Assembly: GCF_001679785.1 (NCBI RefSeq)
Contig: NZ_CP016287.1
Location: 310,001-374,000, forward strand
Length of the DNA stretch: 64,000 nt
Direction of reading: 5' to 3'
Origin: Rhizobium leguminosarum
Lineage (GTDB): Bacteria; Pseudomonadota; Alphaproteobacteria; Rhizobiales; Rhizobiaceae
The position numbers and the translations under genes are program-made. The notes beneath the pieces are model-generated. The model was not told where the DNA came from. It searched no databases and saw nothing but the letters and a program-made list of their open reading frames with translations. Shown here piece after piece: positions 8,413 to 18,006 of this stretch. The number at the start of each line of letters is the position of its first letter. Positions within the stretch are counted from its first letter, which is position 1.

Positions 8413-10710
8413 TCATCGGGCGGCTCGCGACGGGATGTATTTTTGGCCGCCTCGATCGGTTGCGAAAGTCATCCCAGCTCGCGCCGCTTGAATAGCGGCC
8501 GCAAGCGGTGCGTATGCAGTTCGTCCGGATCCCGTGACCTCCGTCGAAAGAACGCCATTTGCGCACTGGCGGCCATTGTCCCAACCCGGATGATCTACGA
8601 TCGGATAGAGGCATAGTCCCTCCAGCGGAACGCCAGACTGCATTGCCAGGGAAGCTTGGCCAACAACATATTCGAACCAAGTCGCGCGTCGCTCGTTCTC
8701 GATACCGGTCTCGGCGATGAGGATCGGCCTGCCGTATCGCGCGAAAGTCTGGCGCAAAATCTCATTGAGGGGCTTGTATAGCTCGTGCCCGATGTCGATC
8801 GGTGTGCCCCCATGAATCCACTGGTTGTTGAAGTAATAATTCACGCCAATGACGTCGAGATAGCGCTCGCTTCCCCCGATCTGTGGCCACAACCGACCGC
8901 CGATGAGATCCCACGCCTGGTATTGCGATTGACGGTGACCTTCGGCAATACCTCTGTCTTCGGGCCGTGAGGGATGCGCGGTGACATTGATCACTGGCTC
9001 GCAGTGAACGAAGCGCGCCCGCTGGTCGACTGAACTGATTTCGTCCATCGCGGCGATTGCGGCGCGCGCCAGCTGCACTTTCAGTTCGAAACCTCGGCCA
9101 TTGGCAAACGGATTCAGATAGCCCGCATCGCCGCCGCCCCAGGAAAAAAACGAGATCTCATTGACTGGGCAATAAAAGGGAACACTGTCGCACTCCCCGC
9201 GCACCAGCTTTGCGCAAGCGCGGGCGAACGCGGCGAAGCGATCGACAAAACGCGGCGACCAGATGTCGAGATCGTCCGGCCAGCCATAATGCAGCAGATC
9301 CCAGATGACCTGCGTGTCGGTCATCGCGGCCGCCCGTATCATCGGTCGCACGCTCGACCAGTCATAGCCACCGGATTTCTCGATGAGGTGCCATCTAAAG
9401 CCGTCGCGCACTGTGCGGATCCCCAGGCCTAGAAGTTGACGGTAGTCGTCTTCGGCGTAGCGATCGTGGCTGACGGAGGCAATCATGTCGAGACGGCGGC
9501 CCTTGGTCTCACCTTCCCGCGGCCGAAGCCGATGGGTCGAGCATTCGAAACCGCCCTGCAGAAATGACCGGAACAGACCGGTCGGACCGGCCGCTTTGCC
9601 CTTGCCGCAGACATTAGCCAGCAGCTGCTCCCACTGCGGCAAAACCGCCTCGATTGAATAGGTGTTCTCCACCTTCCGCCGTAGTGCGGTCCCGAGTGCA
9701 TGTCGACGCCGCGTGTCCCGCAAAAGAGCGATCATCTGTCCGGCCACGGCGGCGGCATCCCGATAGGGGACGAACCGACCAGATATGTGGTCGTCAATCT
9801 GCTGCTTCGCGCCGTTGTCGGGCGTTGCGATCACCGGGAGGGCTGCTGCACCGGCTTCTGCAATGACATGCGGCATGCCTTCGCCGCTTGAAAGCCAGGC
9901 AAAGATATCGAATGACGCCATGAGGGCAGGGATATCCTTCCGGTCGCCCAGAAACTGAAGCACACCGCCGAGCCCGCGTTGGGCCGCCAAGGCCTTGAGT
10001 TGGATCGCATAGTCCGGCACGAAGGCGTCAGGCCCGCCAACAATCACGAACCTGGCATGCTTGGCCGCGACGCTCACCAGAGCGGCGGCTTCGATGAAGT
10101 CCTCGACGTTCTTCTTGGGGTCGAGCCGGCCGACCCAGCCAATCAGAACCTCGTCCTCGGCAATCCCCAGAGCCCTACGGGTCGGCCCCCGCAGGGCTGG
10201 ATCGAACGCCGAGAGGTCGACCATCGAAGGAATCTCAAGCGCATCATGCTCGCGTCCCGGCATCCGCGATGCGGCGGCGTCGCGGATGGAACGGCATACG
10301 CCGACGTAGCGGGTCGTCAAATGTTTGGGGCCGGCCAGTGCTTCAGAAACGAGCCCGCCATGTTCGATCAGCGGCGGGCGAAGATGCAGGCGCTCCAACG
10401 CAGGATAGATATCCGCGACGTTCTGACAGGAGATGACGACGTCGTAGCTCGAGATTTTCCCGGCAAGGTAGCCGACCGTGTCGTTAAACGACAAGTCGTA
10501 GGGTGTGGTATCGACGTCGATCCCGAGCGAGCGGAGCTGTACATGGGTCTGCTCGGGCATGCCGGGCTTTTTGAAGCAGGCCACGACGTCGATGCGGTAA
10601 CGGCGGCGATCAAGGTGTTTGGCCAGCAGCCGCACTTCGGTCTCCTCCCCGCCGACGACCAGCCACGCGAAGACGAAGAGGATCCGGATGGGCGTCGGTT
10701 CGATGGTCAT
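8413..10710 (-). CDS. fusion: GT4 glycosyltransferase + clan GH-A glycoside hydrolase
   Basis: A 765-residue protein. Residues about 1-390 are a GT-B glycosyltransferase of family GT4 type ('ILFVFAWLVVGGEE', 'GWVGRLDPKKNVEDFIEAA', 'SSGEGMPHVIAEAGAAALPVIAT', the last with the nucleotide-sugar EX7E-like region). Residues about 400-765 are a (beta/alpha)8 hydrolase of clan GH-A resembling beta-glucosidases: acid/base Glu in 'CPVNEISFF', nucleophile Glu in 'ILIAETGIENE', and 'GVNYYFNNQW'. No signal peptide is present, so it should act in the cytoplasm or at the inner membrane face. The start codon overlaps the stop of the upstream gene (ATGA). It is the last gene of the polysaccharide operon. A longer frame reaching 11136 runs into the neighbour and is not used. 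Confidence 0.8.
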   Translation of the reverse strand: MTIEPTPIRILFVFAWLVVGGEETEVRLLAKHLDRRRYRIDVVACFKKPGMPEQTHVQLRSLGIDVDTTPYDLSFNDTVGYLAGKISSYDVVISCQNVADIYPALERLHLRPPLIEHGGLVSEALAGPKHLTTRYVGVCRSIRDAAASRMPGREHDALEIPSMVDLSAFDPALRGPTRRALGIAEDEVLIGWVGRLDPKKNVEDFIEAAALVSVAAKHARFVIVGGPDAFVPDYAIQLKALAAQRGLGGVLQFLGDRKDIPALMASFDIFAWLSSGEGMPHVIAEAGAAALPVIATPDNGAKQQIDDHISGRFVPYRDAAAVAGQMIALLRDTRRRHALGTALRRKVENTYSIEAVLPQWEQLLANVCGKGKAAGPTGLFRSFLQGGFECSTHRLRPREGETKGRRLDMIASVSHDRYAEDDYRQLLGLGIRTVRDGFRWHLIEKSGGYDWSSVRPMIRAAAMTDTQVIWDLLHYGWPDDLDIWSPRFVDRFAAFARACAKLVRGECDSVPFYCPVNEISFFSWGGGDAGYLNPFANGRGFELKVQLARAAIAAMDEISSVDQRARFVHCEPVINVTAHPSRPEDRGIAEGHRQSQYQAWDLIGGRLWPQIGGSERYLDVIGVNYYFNNQWIHGGTPIDIGHELYKPLNEILRQTFARYGRPILIAETGIENERRATWFEYVVGQASLAMQSGVPLEGLCLYPIVDHPGWDNGRQCANGVLSTEVTGSGRTAYAPLAAAIQAARAGMTFATDRGGQKYIPSRAAR

Positions 10711-13700
10711 TCGCCAACCTTGAAGACTATTTGCAGGAACTCCGGTCGGTTCTCGACCAGATCGGCGAGGAAGGATGGTGCCTCGTCGATTGGGACGACG
10801 TGGGTAACCATGTGCTGACGGATCGTTGTTCCGTCTGAGGCAAGGAGGTCGACCGTCGCACGCGCAAGGCGGCGCCGATCCCAGAGTGGAGCGAGCCCGC
10901 GGGGAACGCGGTTGATTTGAGCGCACCGTATGTTCAGGCCATTGTGGTGGAATTCTTCGCCAAGTCGCAAGGCATCCGCTCCGTGCTGGTAGAAGGCAAG
11001 GTCGATCACAGTACCCTGCGGCCGCAAAGCTTTGAGCGCCGTATGCAGGCTGCCGGGATGAGCTCGTGTCTGAAACGCGAGATCGGCACCGCGTCCCATC
11101 GTCCCGTCGTGCCAGCGTGCCTTGGCATGCTGCCAAGCCTGATCTTCCGTCATCGCGGTCAGCCCCATCGCCTCCGCCTTTTTCCGGCGAAAGTCGGAGG
11201 GGTCGGTGATCACCACGTCGGAGGCGCCAAGCACGCGGGCAAAGAGCGCCGTCATCAGACCGACGGTGCCGGCTCCAAGAACGATCACCGGACGACCGGC
11301 GACACCCGCACCGAGTGCAGGGACATTCGCCCCGAACGTTTCCGCGTCGGCATGGAGGATCCCGTTGGCGGCGATCGGCCCCATCTGGGCGACGAAGATG
11401 CCGAGCAGGGGATCGAGCTCCGGAGGCACCTGGACCAAGAGATCGTGAAACGGGTCTGCCGTATGGCCGGTCTTATGACCATAACTCGCCGCGAGCACCG
11501 CGCCCTCGGAGAAAGCATGTGCACGGGACTGCGAAACGCGCGCGACCTCCATGTAGCCGAGGAATGGAACGGGATAATGCAGGTCGGGCTCGTTTTCGAT
11601 AAAGACGCCGCGCCCGCCATCGAAGCGGGAACGGAAATAAGGATTGGTGTTCTTCAGGAAGGTCAGTTCGGTGCCCGCGGACAGACCAGTGAACAGCGTG
11701 TCAAGCCGCAAGTGGCCGTCGGCCGGCGGGCCTTCCTCGTAGTCGAAGAAATAGGCACGGCCCGGTGCCTCGACACCAAGCGAGCGTATCTTGCGATGGC
11801 CTGGTGGAAGCCCCTGCGGCGGCCGCGGCTGCGGCTGCAGCGGCGCTGGTTGATCCCGTCTAATCCCGGAGGGGTCGAGATGCACGACCGACCCACTGCG
11901 GGCCGAGGACACCACGGCCAGGGCAAGGCGGTGGGTTGCTACAGCGTCGCCGTAGGGGCACCGGATGCGGTTTTCACCACCGCGTACGGCATCGATAAAA
12001 TCGCGGTCCTCGCGCCAGACCGGATCACCGTCGGCGGTGCGCACGGGGCGACCTCGTCCGACATCAACCATGATCTCGCGATCGGTCAGCTCGATTGCCA
12101 GCCTATCGGCAAAAATGTGCAGCCCGACCCGATGGCTCCAGCTGAGAAGGCAGGTGGAAGCTATATTGGCGACCACGCCCGTTTCAAAGGTGAGGCTTGC
12201 CGTCGTCACCGTCGGTACGTCCAGGCCTGGAAATTCCGGTCTGTCCTTGTAGCCGGCGCGCCCGTAGACTTCCGTGACGTCTCCGATGAGCCACCTGGCG
12301 AGATCGAGGAGATGGGTTGCCTGCTCGACCATCTGACCGCCTGATTTGCCCTCTTTCCACCACCATTCCGGCGGGGGGGTCGAGTCCAGCCAGTAGCCTG
12401 ATAGAAGCTGCGCGGGATTGTCTGCCAACAGGCTTTTGGCCTCGTCGACGATATCGAGATAGCGCCAATGATAGCCGACAGCCGTTACGAGGTTGGCGTT
12501 GGCTACGCCCGCAGCGATGTCTTTTGCCTGCGCCAGGTCCAGCGACACCGGCTTTTCGACAAAAAACGGCATGTGGCGCTGGATGAGATCGCGCTCGGGC
12601 TCGCCATGGGCAAAAGGCGGGATGCAGATATAGACCGCATCAAGCTGTTGCGTATCGAGCATTTCGCGATGATGCGCGAACGATCTCGCGCCGAAGCGCA
12701 TCGCCGCCTCGTCGGCCCGGCCAAGATCAGGGTCGGCAAATGCCACGAGTTCGACGTCGTCGAAGCTCGCCAGCACGTCGAGATGCCGGCGTGCGATACC
12801 GCCGACGCCGATGAAGCCCAGCCGTGTTTTTTCCATGGAAGTGTCCTTTTGTGTCTGGTTTCCCGGCTGGGTCAGGAACCGCTCGTAGACCGCCCCGGTC
12901 TCGGCAGCCATTCGAAAGACGGAAAAGTTCCGTTTGAAACGTTCAAGGCCGGCCCGGCCGCTTGCCGCCAGACGATGAGGATCGGCCAGCGCTTGATGGA
13001 TGACGGCAGCAATCGCCGCTGGATTGCCCGGCTCGGTGAAATAGGGATGACCATCGCCTAGCGCCTCCACCGTCCCGCCAATGCGTGTTGCAATCACGGG
13101 CACGGCAAGCGACATGGCCTCCAGAACGGCCAGCGGAAGGCCCTCGAAATGCGATGTAAGAATGAAGAGATCAGCGATTGCCATGGCGTCGGCGACATCG
13201 GATCTGTGCCCCAGAAACTGGACGTGATCGCCCACGTCCAACTCCTTGACCAGGGCCCTGACGCGCTCTTCCTCTGGGCCCGTCCCAACAAAAAGCAAGA
13301 CAACGGACGGGTGATCCTTCAAGACGGCCGGCAAGGCGCGCACCAGCGACGCCTGGTCTTTCTGTTCGGTGAAACGCGCGACCGTCAAAAGGACCGTCTT
13401 TCCGACAAGGCCGAGTTCCTGCGAAAAATCGATGGCGGATCGCACGGGCAGAAGTGGAAAGATGCCGTTTCGAACCACCGTCAAACGCGAGGGCGCGACC
13501 CGTGCCTCACGGAAAGTTTGACGTGAGGCTTCGGAAACGACGATGAGATGCGCCAATCTCTCGGTTTCGCGTCGATAACACTCGATCTGTTCCGGGTCAT
13601 TGAGAAGATATGGGAGATGCTCGGTGCGTATGATCGGAATGGCGTGGGCATCGGCCGCCGCTGCCAGATCGTGCCCTTCCCATCCGATCCCTGCGTGGAC

Positions 13701-13943
13701 GTGCAGGATATCGACGCTGGATCTCGACAACCACTCGTGAAACTCGCCGATATCCTGGATCAGCTTGACCGCAAGGCCGCAGCGCGCGGCGCGCGCTAGC
13801 AAGCCCGTTCGATCCTCGGCCATCACCGCGATGGTGACATTCCAGCGGTCGCTCAAACCGCGGCCGAGCGCAAGCATGTGTTCGCCCATCCCGGAGGGAT
13901 TGGAGCTATCGGTTGCCAGAAGGACGTGGGGCTTTTTAGTCAT
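10707..13943 (-). CDS. three-part fusion: GT4 glycosyltransferase + GFO/IDH oxidoreductase + MDR dehydrogenase
   Basis: A 1078-residue protein. Residues about 1-365 are a GT4 glycosyltransferase ('SNPSGMGEHMLALGRGL', 'EGLPLAVLEAMSLAVPVIAT'). Residues 370-~715 are a GFO/IDH/MocA sugar oxidoreductase (Rossmann 'GFIGVGGIARRHL', catalytic 'FFVEKPVSLD'). A Pro/Gln-rich linker follows. Residues about 745-1078 are a medium-chain dehydrogenase (Rossmann 'VIVLGAGTVGLMTALFA', 'DPSDFRRKKAEAMG'), the zinc-dependent alcohol or sugar dehydrogenase type. Oxidoreductases of both kinds make modified nucleotide sugars or bacillosamine-like residues. An internal ATG at 12836 (start of MEKTRLGF) has an AAAGGA site, so the second part may also be translated alone. 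The gene overlaps both neighbours by a few bases. Confidence 0.82.
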   Translation of the reverse strand: MTKKPHVLLATDSSNPSGMGEHMLALGRGLSDRWNVTIAVMAEDRTGLLARAARCGLAVKLIQDIGEFHEWLSRSSVDILHVHAGIGWEGHDLAAAADAHAIPIIRTEHLPYLLNDPEQIECYRRETERLAHLIVVSEASRQTFREARVAPSRLTVVRNGIFPLLPVRSAIDFSQELGLVGKTVLLTVARFTEQKDQASLVRALPAVLKDHPSVVLLFVGTGPEEERVRALVKELDVGDHVQFLGHRSDVADAMAIADLFILTSHFEGLPLAVLEAMSLAVPVIATRIGGTVEALGDGHPYFTEPGNPAAIAAVIHQALADPHRLAASGRAGLERFKRNFSVFRMAAETGAVYERFLTQPGNQTQKDTSMEKTRLGFIGVGGIARRHLDVLASFDDVELVAFADPDLGRADEAAMRFGARSFAHHREMLDTQQLDAVYICIPPFAHGEPERDLIQRHMPFFVEKPVSLDLAQAKDIAAGVANANLVTAVGYHWRYLDIVDEAKSLLADNPAQLLSGYWLDSTPPPEWWWKEGKSGGQMVEQATHLLDLARWLIGDVTEVYGRAGYKDRPEFPGLDVPTVTTASLTFETGVVANIASTCLLSWSHRVGLHIFADRLAIELTDREIMVDVGRGRPVRTADGDPVWREDRDFIDAVRGGENRIRCPYGDAVATHRLALAVVSSARSGSVVHLDPSGIRRDQPAPLQPQPRPPQGLPPGHRKIRSLGVEAPGRAYFFDYEEGPPADGHLRLDTLFTGLSAGTELTFLKNTNPYFRSRFDGGRGVFIENEPDLHYPVPFLGYMEVARVSQSRAHAFSEGAVLAASYGHKTGHTADPFHDLLVQVPPELDPLLGIFVAQMGPIAANGILHADAETFGANVPALGAGVAGRPVIVLGAGTVGLMTALFARVLGASDVVITDPSDFRRKKAEAMGLTAMTEDQAWQHAKARWHDGTMGRGADLAFQTRAHPGSLHTALKALRPQGTVIDLAFYQHGADALRLGEEFHHNGLNIRCAQINRVPRGLAPLWDRRRLARATVDLLASDGTTIRQHMVTHVVPIDEAPSFLADLVENRPEFLQIVFKVGE

Positions 13944-16293
13944 GCTGGGCGACGGCTAGGGCTCTGCTGGCTCCATGGCGATCCCGCAGGCGCCGGTATG
14001 TCGCCAGCGCCTGGGCGACGACCTGATCCATATTGTAGTACTTGTAGGTGCCAAGCCTCCCGACGAAGGTGACGTCGTCGCGCGTACGCGCCAGGGTCTC
14101 GTATTGTTTGTAAAGCGCCTGGTTTTCCGGGCGCGGGATCGGATAGTAGGGCTCTCCTTCGGCGCTCGCATATTCATAGCTGATGCTGGTCACCGGATGG
14201 ACCTGGCCGGTCAGGTGCTTGTATTCCGTGACGCGCGTATAGGGCACATCCTCCGACGGGTAGTTTATGACGGCGACCGGCAACAGACGCCGCACATCCT
14301 GCGTTTCGTGGGTGAACTTGAGACTGCGATAGGGCAGACGCCCGAAGCAGTGGCCAAAGTATTCGTCGATGGGACCCGTGAAGATGGTATGATCAGCCAG
14401 GCCCTCACGCCTGAGATCGGCGAAATCGGTGCCGACCATCACCGTGATATTGTCATGGTTCAGCATCCGCTCGAACATGCGGGTGTAGCCGCCAACCGGC
14501 ATGGCCTGAAAGCGATCCAGGAAGTAGCGGTCATCGGTATTGGTTCGGGTCGGGATACGTGCCGTCACCGAGCGGTCAAGTTCGGACGGATCGAGCCCCC
14601 ACTGCTTGCGAGTGTATCCCTCGAAGAAGGTCCGATAGAGCTCCGCGCCAACCTGCGATATCACCACGTCGCGCGATGTCTTCACCGGATCGCAAGGCTC
14701 GGCACGGTCCGCCAAAAAACGTGCCGCCTCGGCGTCGCTCGTCAGATCGATGTTGTAGAGGGCATTCAGTGTCGTGCGATTGATCGGGATCGGAAGGCGC
14801 AGATCGCCGACCTGGGCAAGCACTCGATGTTCGTAGGGCCGCCATGCCGTGAAGCGGGAAAGATAGGCAAAGACATCCTCGCTGTTGGTATGGAAGATAT
14901 GCGGCCCATATTTGTGGACCAGGATCGCCGCCTCATCGTAGTGATCGTAGGTGTTGCCGCCGATATGGGGCCGTCTGTCGCAGACAAGGACCCTCTTGCC
15001 GCCGTCGGCCGCGAGCCGCTCGGCAAGAACCGACCCGGCAAATCCTGCACCGACGATCAGATAGTCGTAGGTATCCGAAGGCGCCCTGCGCGAAGTTCCG
15101 ACGCGAAATCGTTCGGGAAGGGTGGCCGAAACGATTTTTTGCGCTGCCGCCTGTTCGACAAGCGCGGACATTCTGCGAAAGGTACGGTCCCATGACGATT
15201 GCGCCAGAACCCCGTCCACCACTTCCAACCACGCCGTGTCGGAGCGGGACAACAAGAGTGCCGCGTCGCACGCCTCGGCAAAGGCCTCGGCGCCGTTTGC
15301 CAACAACACCCCCGGCACGTCGCCGTAACCTCGCACGACATCGACGATCTGGGTTCCAACCACCGGCCGGCCGGCGGCGAGATATTCAGGGGTCTTGGTG
15401 GGGCTGATGAAGCGCGTGGCCTCGTTCAGCGCGAACGGCATCAGCGCAGCCTGCCAACCCGAAAGATATGCGGGAAGATCGGCATAGGCCTTTTGTCCGA
15501 GGTAATGGATATTCGCGCGCCGGGGCAGATCGTCCGGCGAAATCTTCACAATCGGCCCCAGGAATACGAAGGAAAGATCAGGCCGGGCGGATGCGACGCT
15601 GCCGACCAGGTCGAGGTCGAGCCTTTCGTCAATCACCCCATAGTATCCGAGACGAGGATGAGGAATACCCGCCTGGTCGGCTGGATCGGGCAAAGGGCAT
15701 CGGGCGGCGCGGAAGTGATGTGTATCAACCCCCGACGGGAACGGATGGATATTGTCGTGTTGGCCCCGTCTTGCCTCATAGAGGCTGAGACCGCCGGCAA
15801 AAACGACATCGGCACAGGCCATCAGGGCCCGCTCTGAGGCGTTGAGATTGGCCGGCGCGAATTTGAAGTTCGCGAGTTCGTCCATGCAATCATAGACAAC
15901 CGCGACGGCGTCGACATGCCGGGCAAAGCCAAACATCAGCGGTGTATAGAACCAAAGGATCGGACGTTTGGCGCCGTGGAGCCAAATCAGTTCGTCCAGC
16001 AGTCTGCCAAGAGCGGCTTCTCGATCGACCTCGTTCCACCAATGTGGGATCCGCGGACGGACCGCCTTGACGCTCGTTCCTTCGAAGGGATGAATCTCCA
16101 GATAGGCGAAATGGTGGTCGGTGGGGATAAACTCCTCGAAAAAGAAGACCGGCCGCTCACGCGAAAACCGTTCCATCAGGTGTTGCGGTCTCTGGAGCAC
16201 AAAATCCCATCTGAGATGCGAAAAACAAATGAGCGGCGCGTCATCCAACAAGCTATTGTCGGACAATTGCGGGACGGAATTCAGCAGGTTCAT
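13936..16293 (-). CDS. glf: fusion: glycosyltransferase + UDP-galactopyranose mutase
   Basis: A 785-residue protein starting MNLLNSVPQ after a GAGGTG site; an ATG 18 bases further upstream is less likely. Residues about 20-395 are a GT-B glycosyltransferase ('LICFSHLRWDFVLQRPQHLM', 'YDCMDELANF', 'ISPTKTPEYLAAGRPVVGTQI'). Residues about 412-785 are UDP-galactopyranose mutase: FAD-binding 'YLIVGAGFAGSVLAERLA', 'HIGGNTYDHYDE', 'YGPHIFHTNSEDVF', 'YTRKQWG', 'YKYYNMDQ'. The mutase interconverts UDP-galactopyranose and UDP-galactofuranose, with reduced FAD as covalent catalyst. Joined to a transferase, it suggests a galactofuranose-containing glycan. It sits in the leftward operon and its stop overlaps the next gene by 8 bp. 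Confidence 0.85.
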   Translation of the reverse strand: MNLLNSVPQLSDNSLLDDAPLICFSHLRWDFVLQRPQHLMERFSRERPVFFFEEFIPTDHHFAYLEIHPFEGTSVKAVRPRIPHWWNEVDREAALGRLLDELIWLHGAKRPILWFYTPLMFGFARHVDAVAVVYDCMDELANFKFAPANLNASERALMACADVVFAGGLSLYEARRGQHDNIHPFPSGVDTHHFRAARCPLPDPADQAGIPHPRLGYYGVIDERLDLDLVGSVASARPDLSFVFLGPIVKISPDDLPRRANIHYLGQKAYADLPAYLSGWQAALMPFALNEATRFISPTKTPEYLAAGRPVVGTQIVDVVRGYGDVPGVLLANGAEAFAEACDAALLLSRSDTAWLEVVDGVLAQSSWDRTFRRMSALVEQAAAQKIVSATLPERFRVGTSRRAPSDTYDYLIVGAGFAGSVLAERLAADGGKRVLVCDRRPHIGGNTYDHYDEAAILVHKYGPHIFHTNSEDVFAYLSRFTAWRPYEHRVLAQVGDLRLPIPINRTTLNALYNIDLTSDAEAARFLADRAEPCDPVKTSRDVVISQVGAELYRTFFEGYTRKQWGLDPSELDRSVTARIPTRTNTDDRYFLDRFQAMPVGGYTRMFERMLNHDNITVMVGTDFADLRREGLADHTIFTGPIDEYFGHCFGRLPYRSLKFTHETQDVRRLLPVAVINYPSEDVPYTRVTEYKHLTGQVHPVTSISYEYASAEGEPYYPIPRPENQALYKQYETLARTRDDVTFVGRLGTYKYYNMDQVVAQALATYRRLRDRHGASRALAVAQHD

Positions 16294-16356
16294 GGAGCAC
16301 CTCGCAATCACGATGACCCCGAACCGCGAATGGCGACGAATGTTCCCGATAAGGCG

Positions 16357-17598
16357 CTATCTGGCTGATCCGCCAAGGAAGGGCCTCAGTTTTCGCAGAC
16401 TGTGCGGCCACGTCCAGTTGGCGAGCACCACATGGCGCGGGTTGAACGTCCCGAGCCGGCCCAGCATGTCGCAAATGCCTTCGTGGAAGTTCTCGGGCGA
16501 GGCCACTCGACCCGTCTCCGGGGTGATAAATTGCAACCCGCAGCGCAGCTGGCTGTTGGCGAGGACGGGTATGCCCGCCAGCATGTATTCGGTCAGGATT
16601 GCCGGTGCCCCGTCATCGATGCCGCAAACCACGCCGATACGCGCTTGGTTCATCAGCCTGTTCACCTCCGCAAACGGCACGCCGGGTGGGTCGATGAAGT
16701 CGACATTGATGCCAAGTTCGCCGACCTCGCTTCGCAATGTGTCCATCATCTCGCCGTAGCCGCAGACGCAAAGGGCCCGCATCGAACGCGGAAGCTTGGC
16801 AAGCGCGCGAAACAGGATGTCGTGGCGCTTATAGGCTTGCGCGGCGGCAACGTAGATCACGTCGTAGGTCTTCGGCATGTCGATCGGCGTGAAGGTGAGT
16901 TCGGAGGCAAACTCGGGTCCGATCGGCATGATGATCGTCGGTATCGTCGGATGGCGCGAGTACACCGCCTCAGACTGCCATTCGGAGCCGGTGAGGATAA
17001 GGTCGAAATGCCGGCTCACGTCAAATGGAACGCGCAAGGCAGGTGCGTCGATCGAGTTGTAGATCTTGAAACTGTCGCGGCAAGCCAGCAACACGTCTTC
17101 ACTCACACCGAGGCCCCAGACACAGAGGATCGACGGCGGGCCGAAGGCGGCAATGTGCCCGAGCATGTCGTTGGAAGAAAACGGCGCGTCGGACCCGTTT
17201 GCCTGAAATGCCCGGCGCATCAGGAAAGGGCTGGCGCCAGGCGGTTCAATCGGCGGTGTCGCGCCGTGCCAATGTGTCCAGACCTCGGCGCAGTCCGCAA
17301 GGCCGGCTTTGAGAACGGCAAGCGGCAGCCGTTCGATATAGCCGCCGATCACCTGAAGGTTTGGGCCGCGATCGGCGGGTTGTGGACGAGGTCCCCGATT
17401 GCCTGCGAGCCACTGTTGGCGAAACCACGCCGGGGTCCGAGGCTCTGCGTTTTCGCCATCGCCGTCCTGGAAGTCGCTGATGATGACTATTCGTCGTAGC
17501 GCTCTCGGCGCAGCTGGCAATAATGGCATGGAGGTCCCGCGGCATGATTTCTGCAGCTCGAACCATGCGATCGCAAATAATGTTCCCACTTGTCGCAT
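16357..17598 (-). CDS. glycosyltransferase (GT-B fold)
   Basis: A 413-residue protein with start ATG 17598 and a GGGAAG site 3 bases upstream; an internal ATG at 17529 (MPLLPAAPRA) is an alternative. The C-terminal half shows the GT-B donor-binding part: 'YDVIYVAAAQAYKRHDILFRALAKLP', 'RALCVCGYGEMMDTL', 'VPFAEVNRLMNQARIGVVCGIDDGAPAILTEYMLAGIPVLAN', with the acidic pair at the nucleotide-sugar site. The N-terminal half has 'RRIVIISDFQDGDGENA'. It is the first gene of the leftward polysaccharide operon, 63 bp upstream of the mutase fusion. Acceptor and donor are not evident. Confidence 0.75.
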   Translation of the reverse strand: MRQVGTLFAIAWFELQKSCRGTSMPLLPAAPRALRRIVIISDFQDGDGENAEPRTPAWFRQQWLAGNRGPRPQPADRGPNLQVIGGYIERLPLAVLKAGLADCAEVWTHWHGATPPIEPPGASPFLMRRAFQANGSDAPFSSNDMLGHIAAFGPPSILCVWGLGVSEDVLLACRDSFKIYNSIDAPALRVPFDVSRHFDLILTGSEWQSEAVYSRHPTIPTIIMPIGPEFASELTFTPIDMPKTYDVIYVAAAQAYKRHDILFRALAKLPRSMRALCVCGYGEMMDTLRSEVGELGINVDFIDPPGVPFAEVNRLMNQARIGVVCGIDDGAPAILTEYMLAGIPVLANSQLRCGLQFITPETGRVASPENFHEGICDMLGRLGTFNPRHVVLANWTWPHSLRKLRPFLGGSAR

Positions 17599-18006
17599 TG
17601 CTTCCCACCGCGCTCGAGCTGGAGCGGTCTAGGCATCTCATTGTCGTGGGGCGATGGTTGCGGCTTTTCCTGCCGAAAGAAATGCTCTCCTGTCGCTGCG
17701 GTTACGGCCGTCGTGTCCAACAGGTGCACAAGCAGATTGTCTTTAAAGCCCAGCGCGTCATTAGGAGGCTTCGTTGGCGAGTTTCCTCCGCGCCATGCGG
17801 ACGCGACAGGGATGTTGAACGAAGCGATATTGCGGTTTTCTGTTGTCGCCGGCGAATGACAATCGAGCGCCAATGTGCCGGCACGCTCACCTTCACCGCA
17901 TGTCATGACCCTGGCGTTGCGATGTCAACCAATTCTCGCAGCTGCAGGCGTTGCGGTGAGTTCGAAGCAACTGACAAGCAGGCAAATTCATCAGTTAAAA
18001 CCGCTG
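17599..18006. other. gene-free stretch upstream of the polysaccharide operon
   Basis: About 410 bp between the first glycosyltransferase gene and the regulator gene, both leftward. It should contain the promoter of the polysaccharide operon. Open frames crossing it overlap the neighbours in other frames and lack motifs. Confidence 0.4.

Noticed and set aside
8413..11136. A 907-residue version of the glycosyltransferase-hydrolase
   Set aside because: The first 142 codons overlap the dehydrogenase domain of the neighbour gene in another frame and show no motif; the ATG at 10710 overlaps the previous stop.
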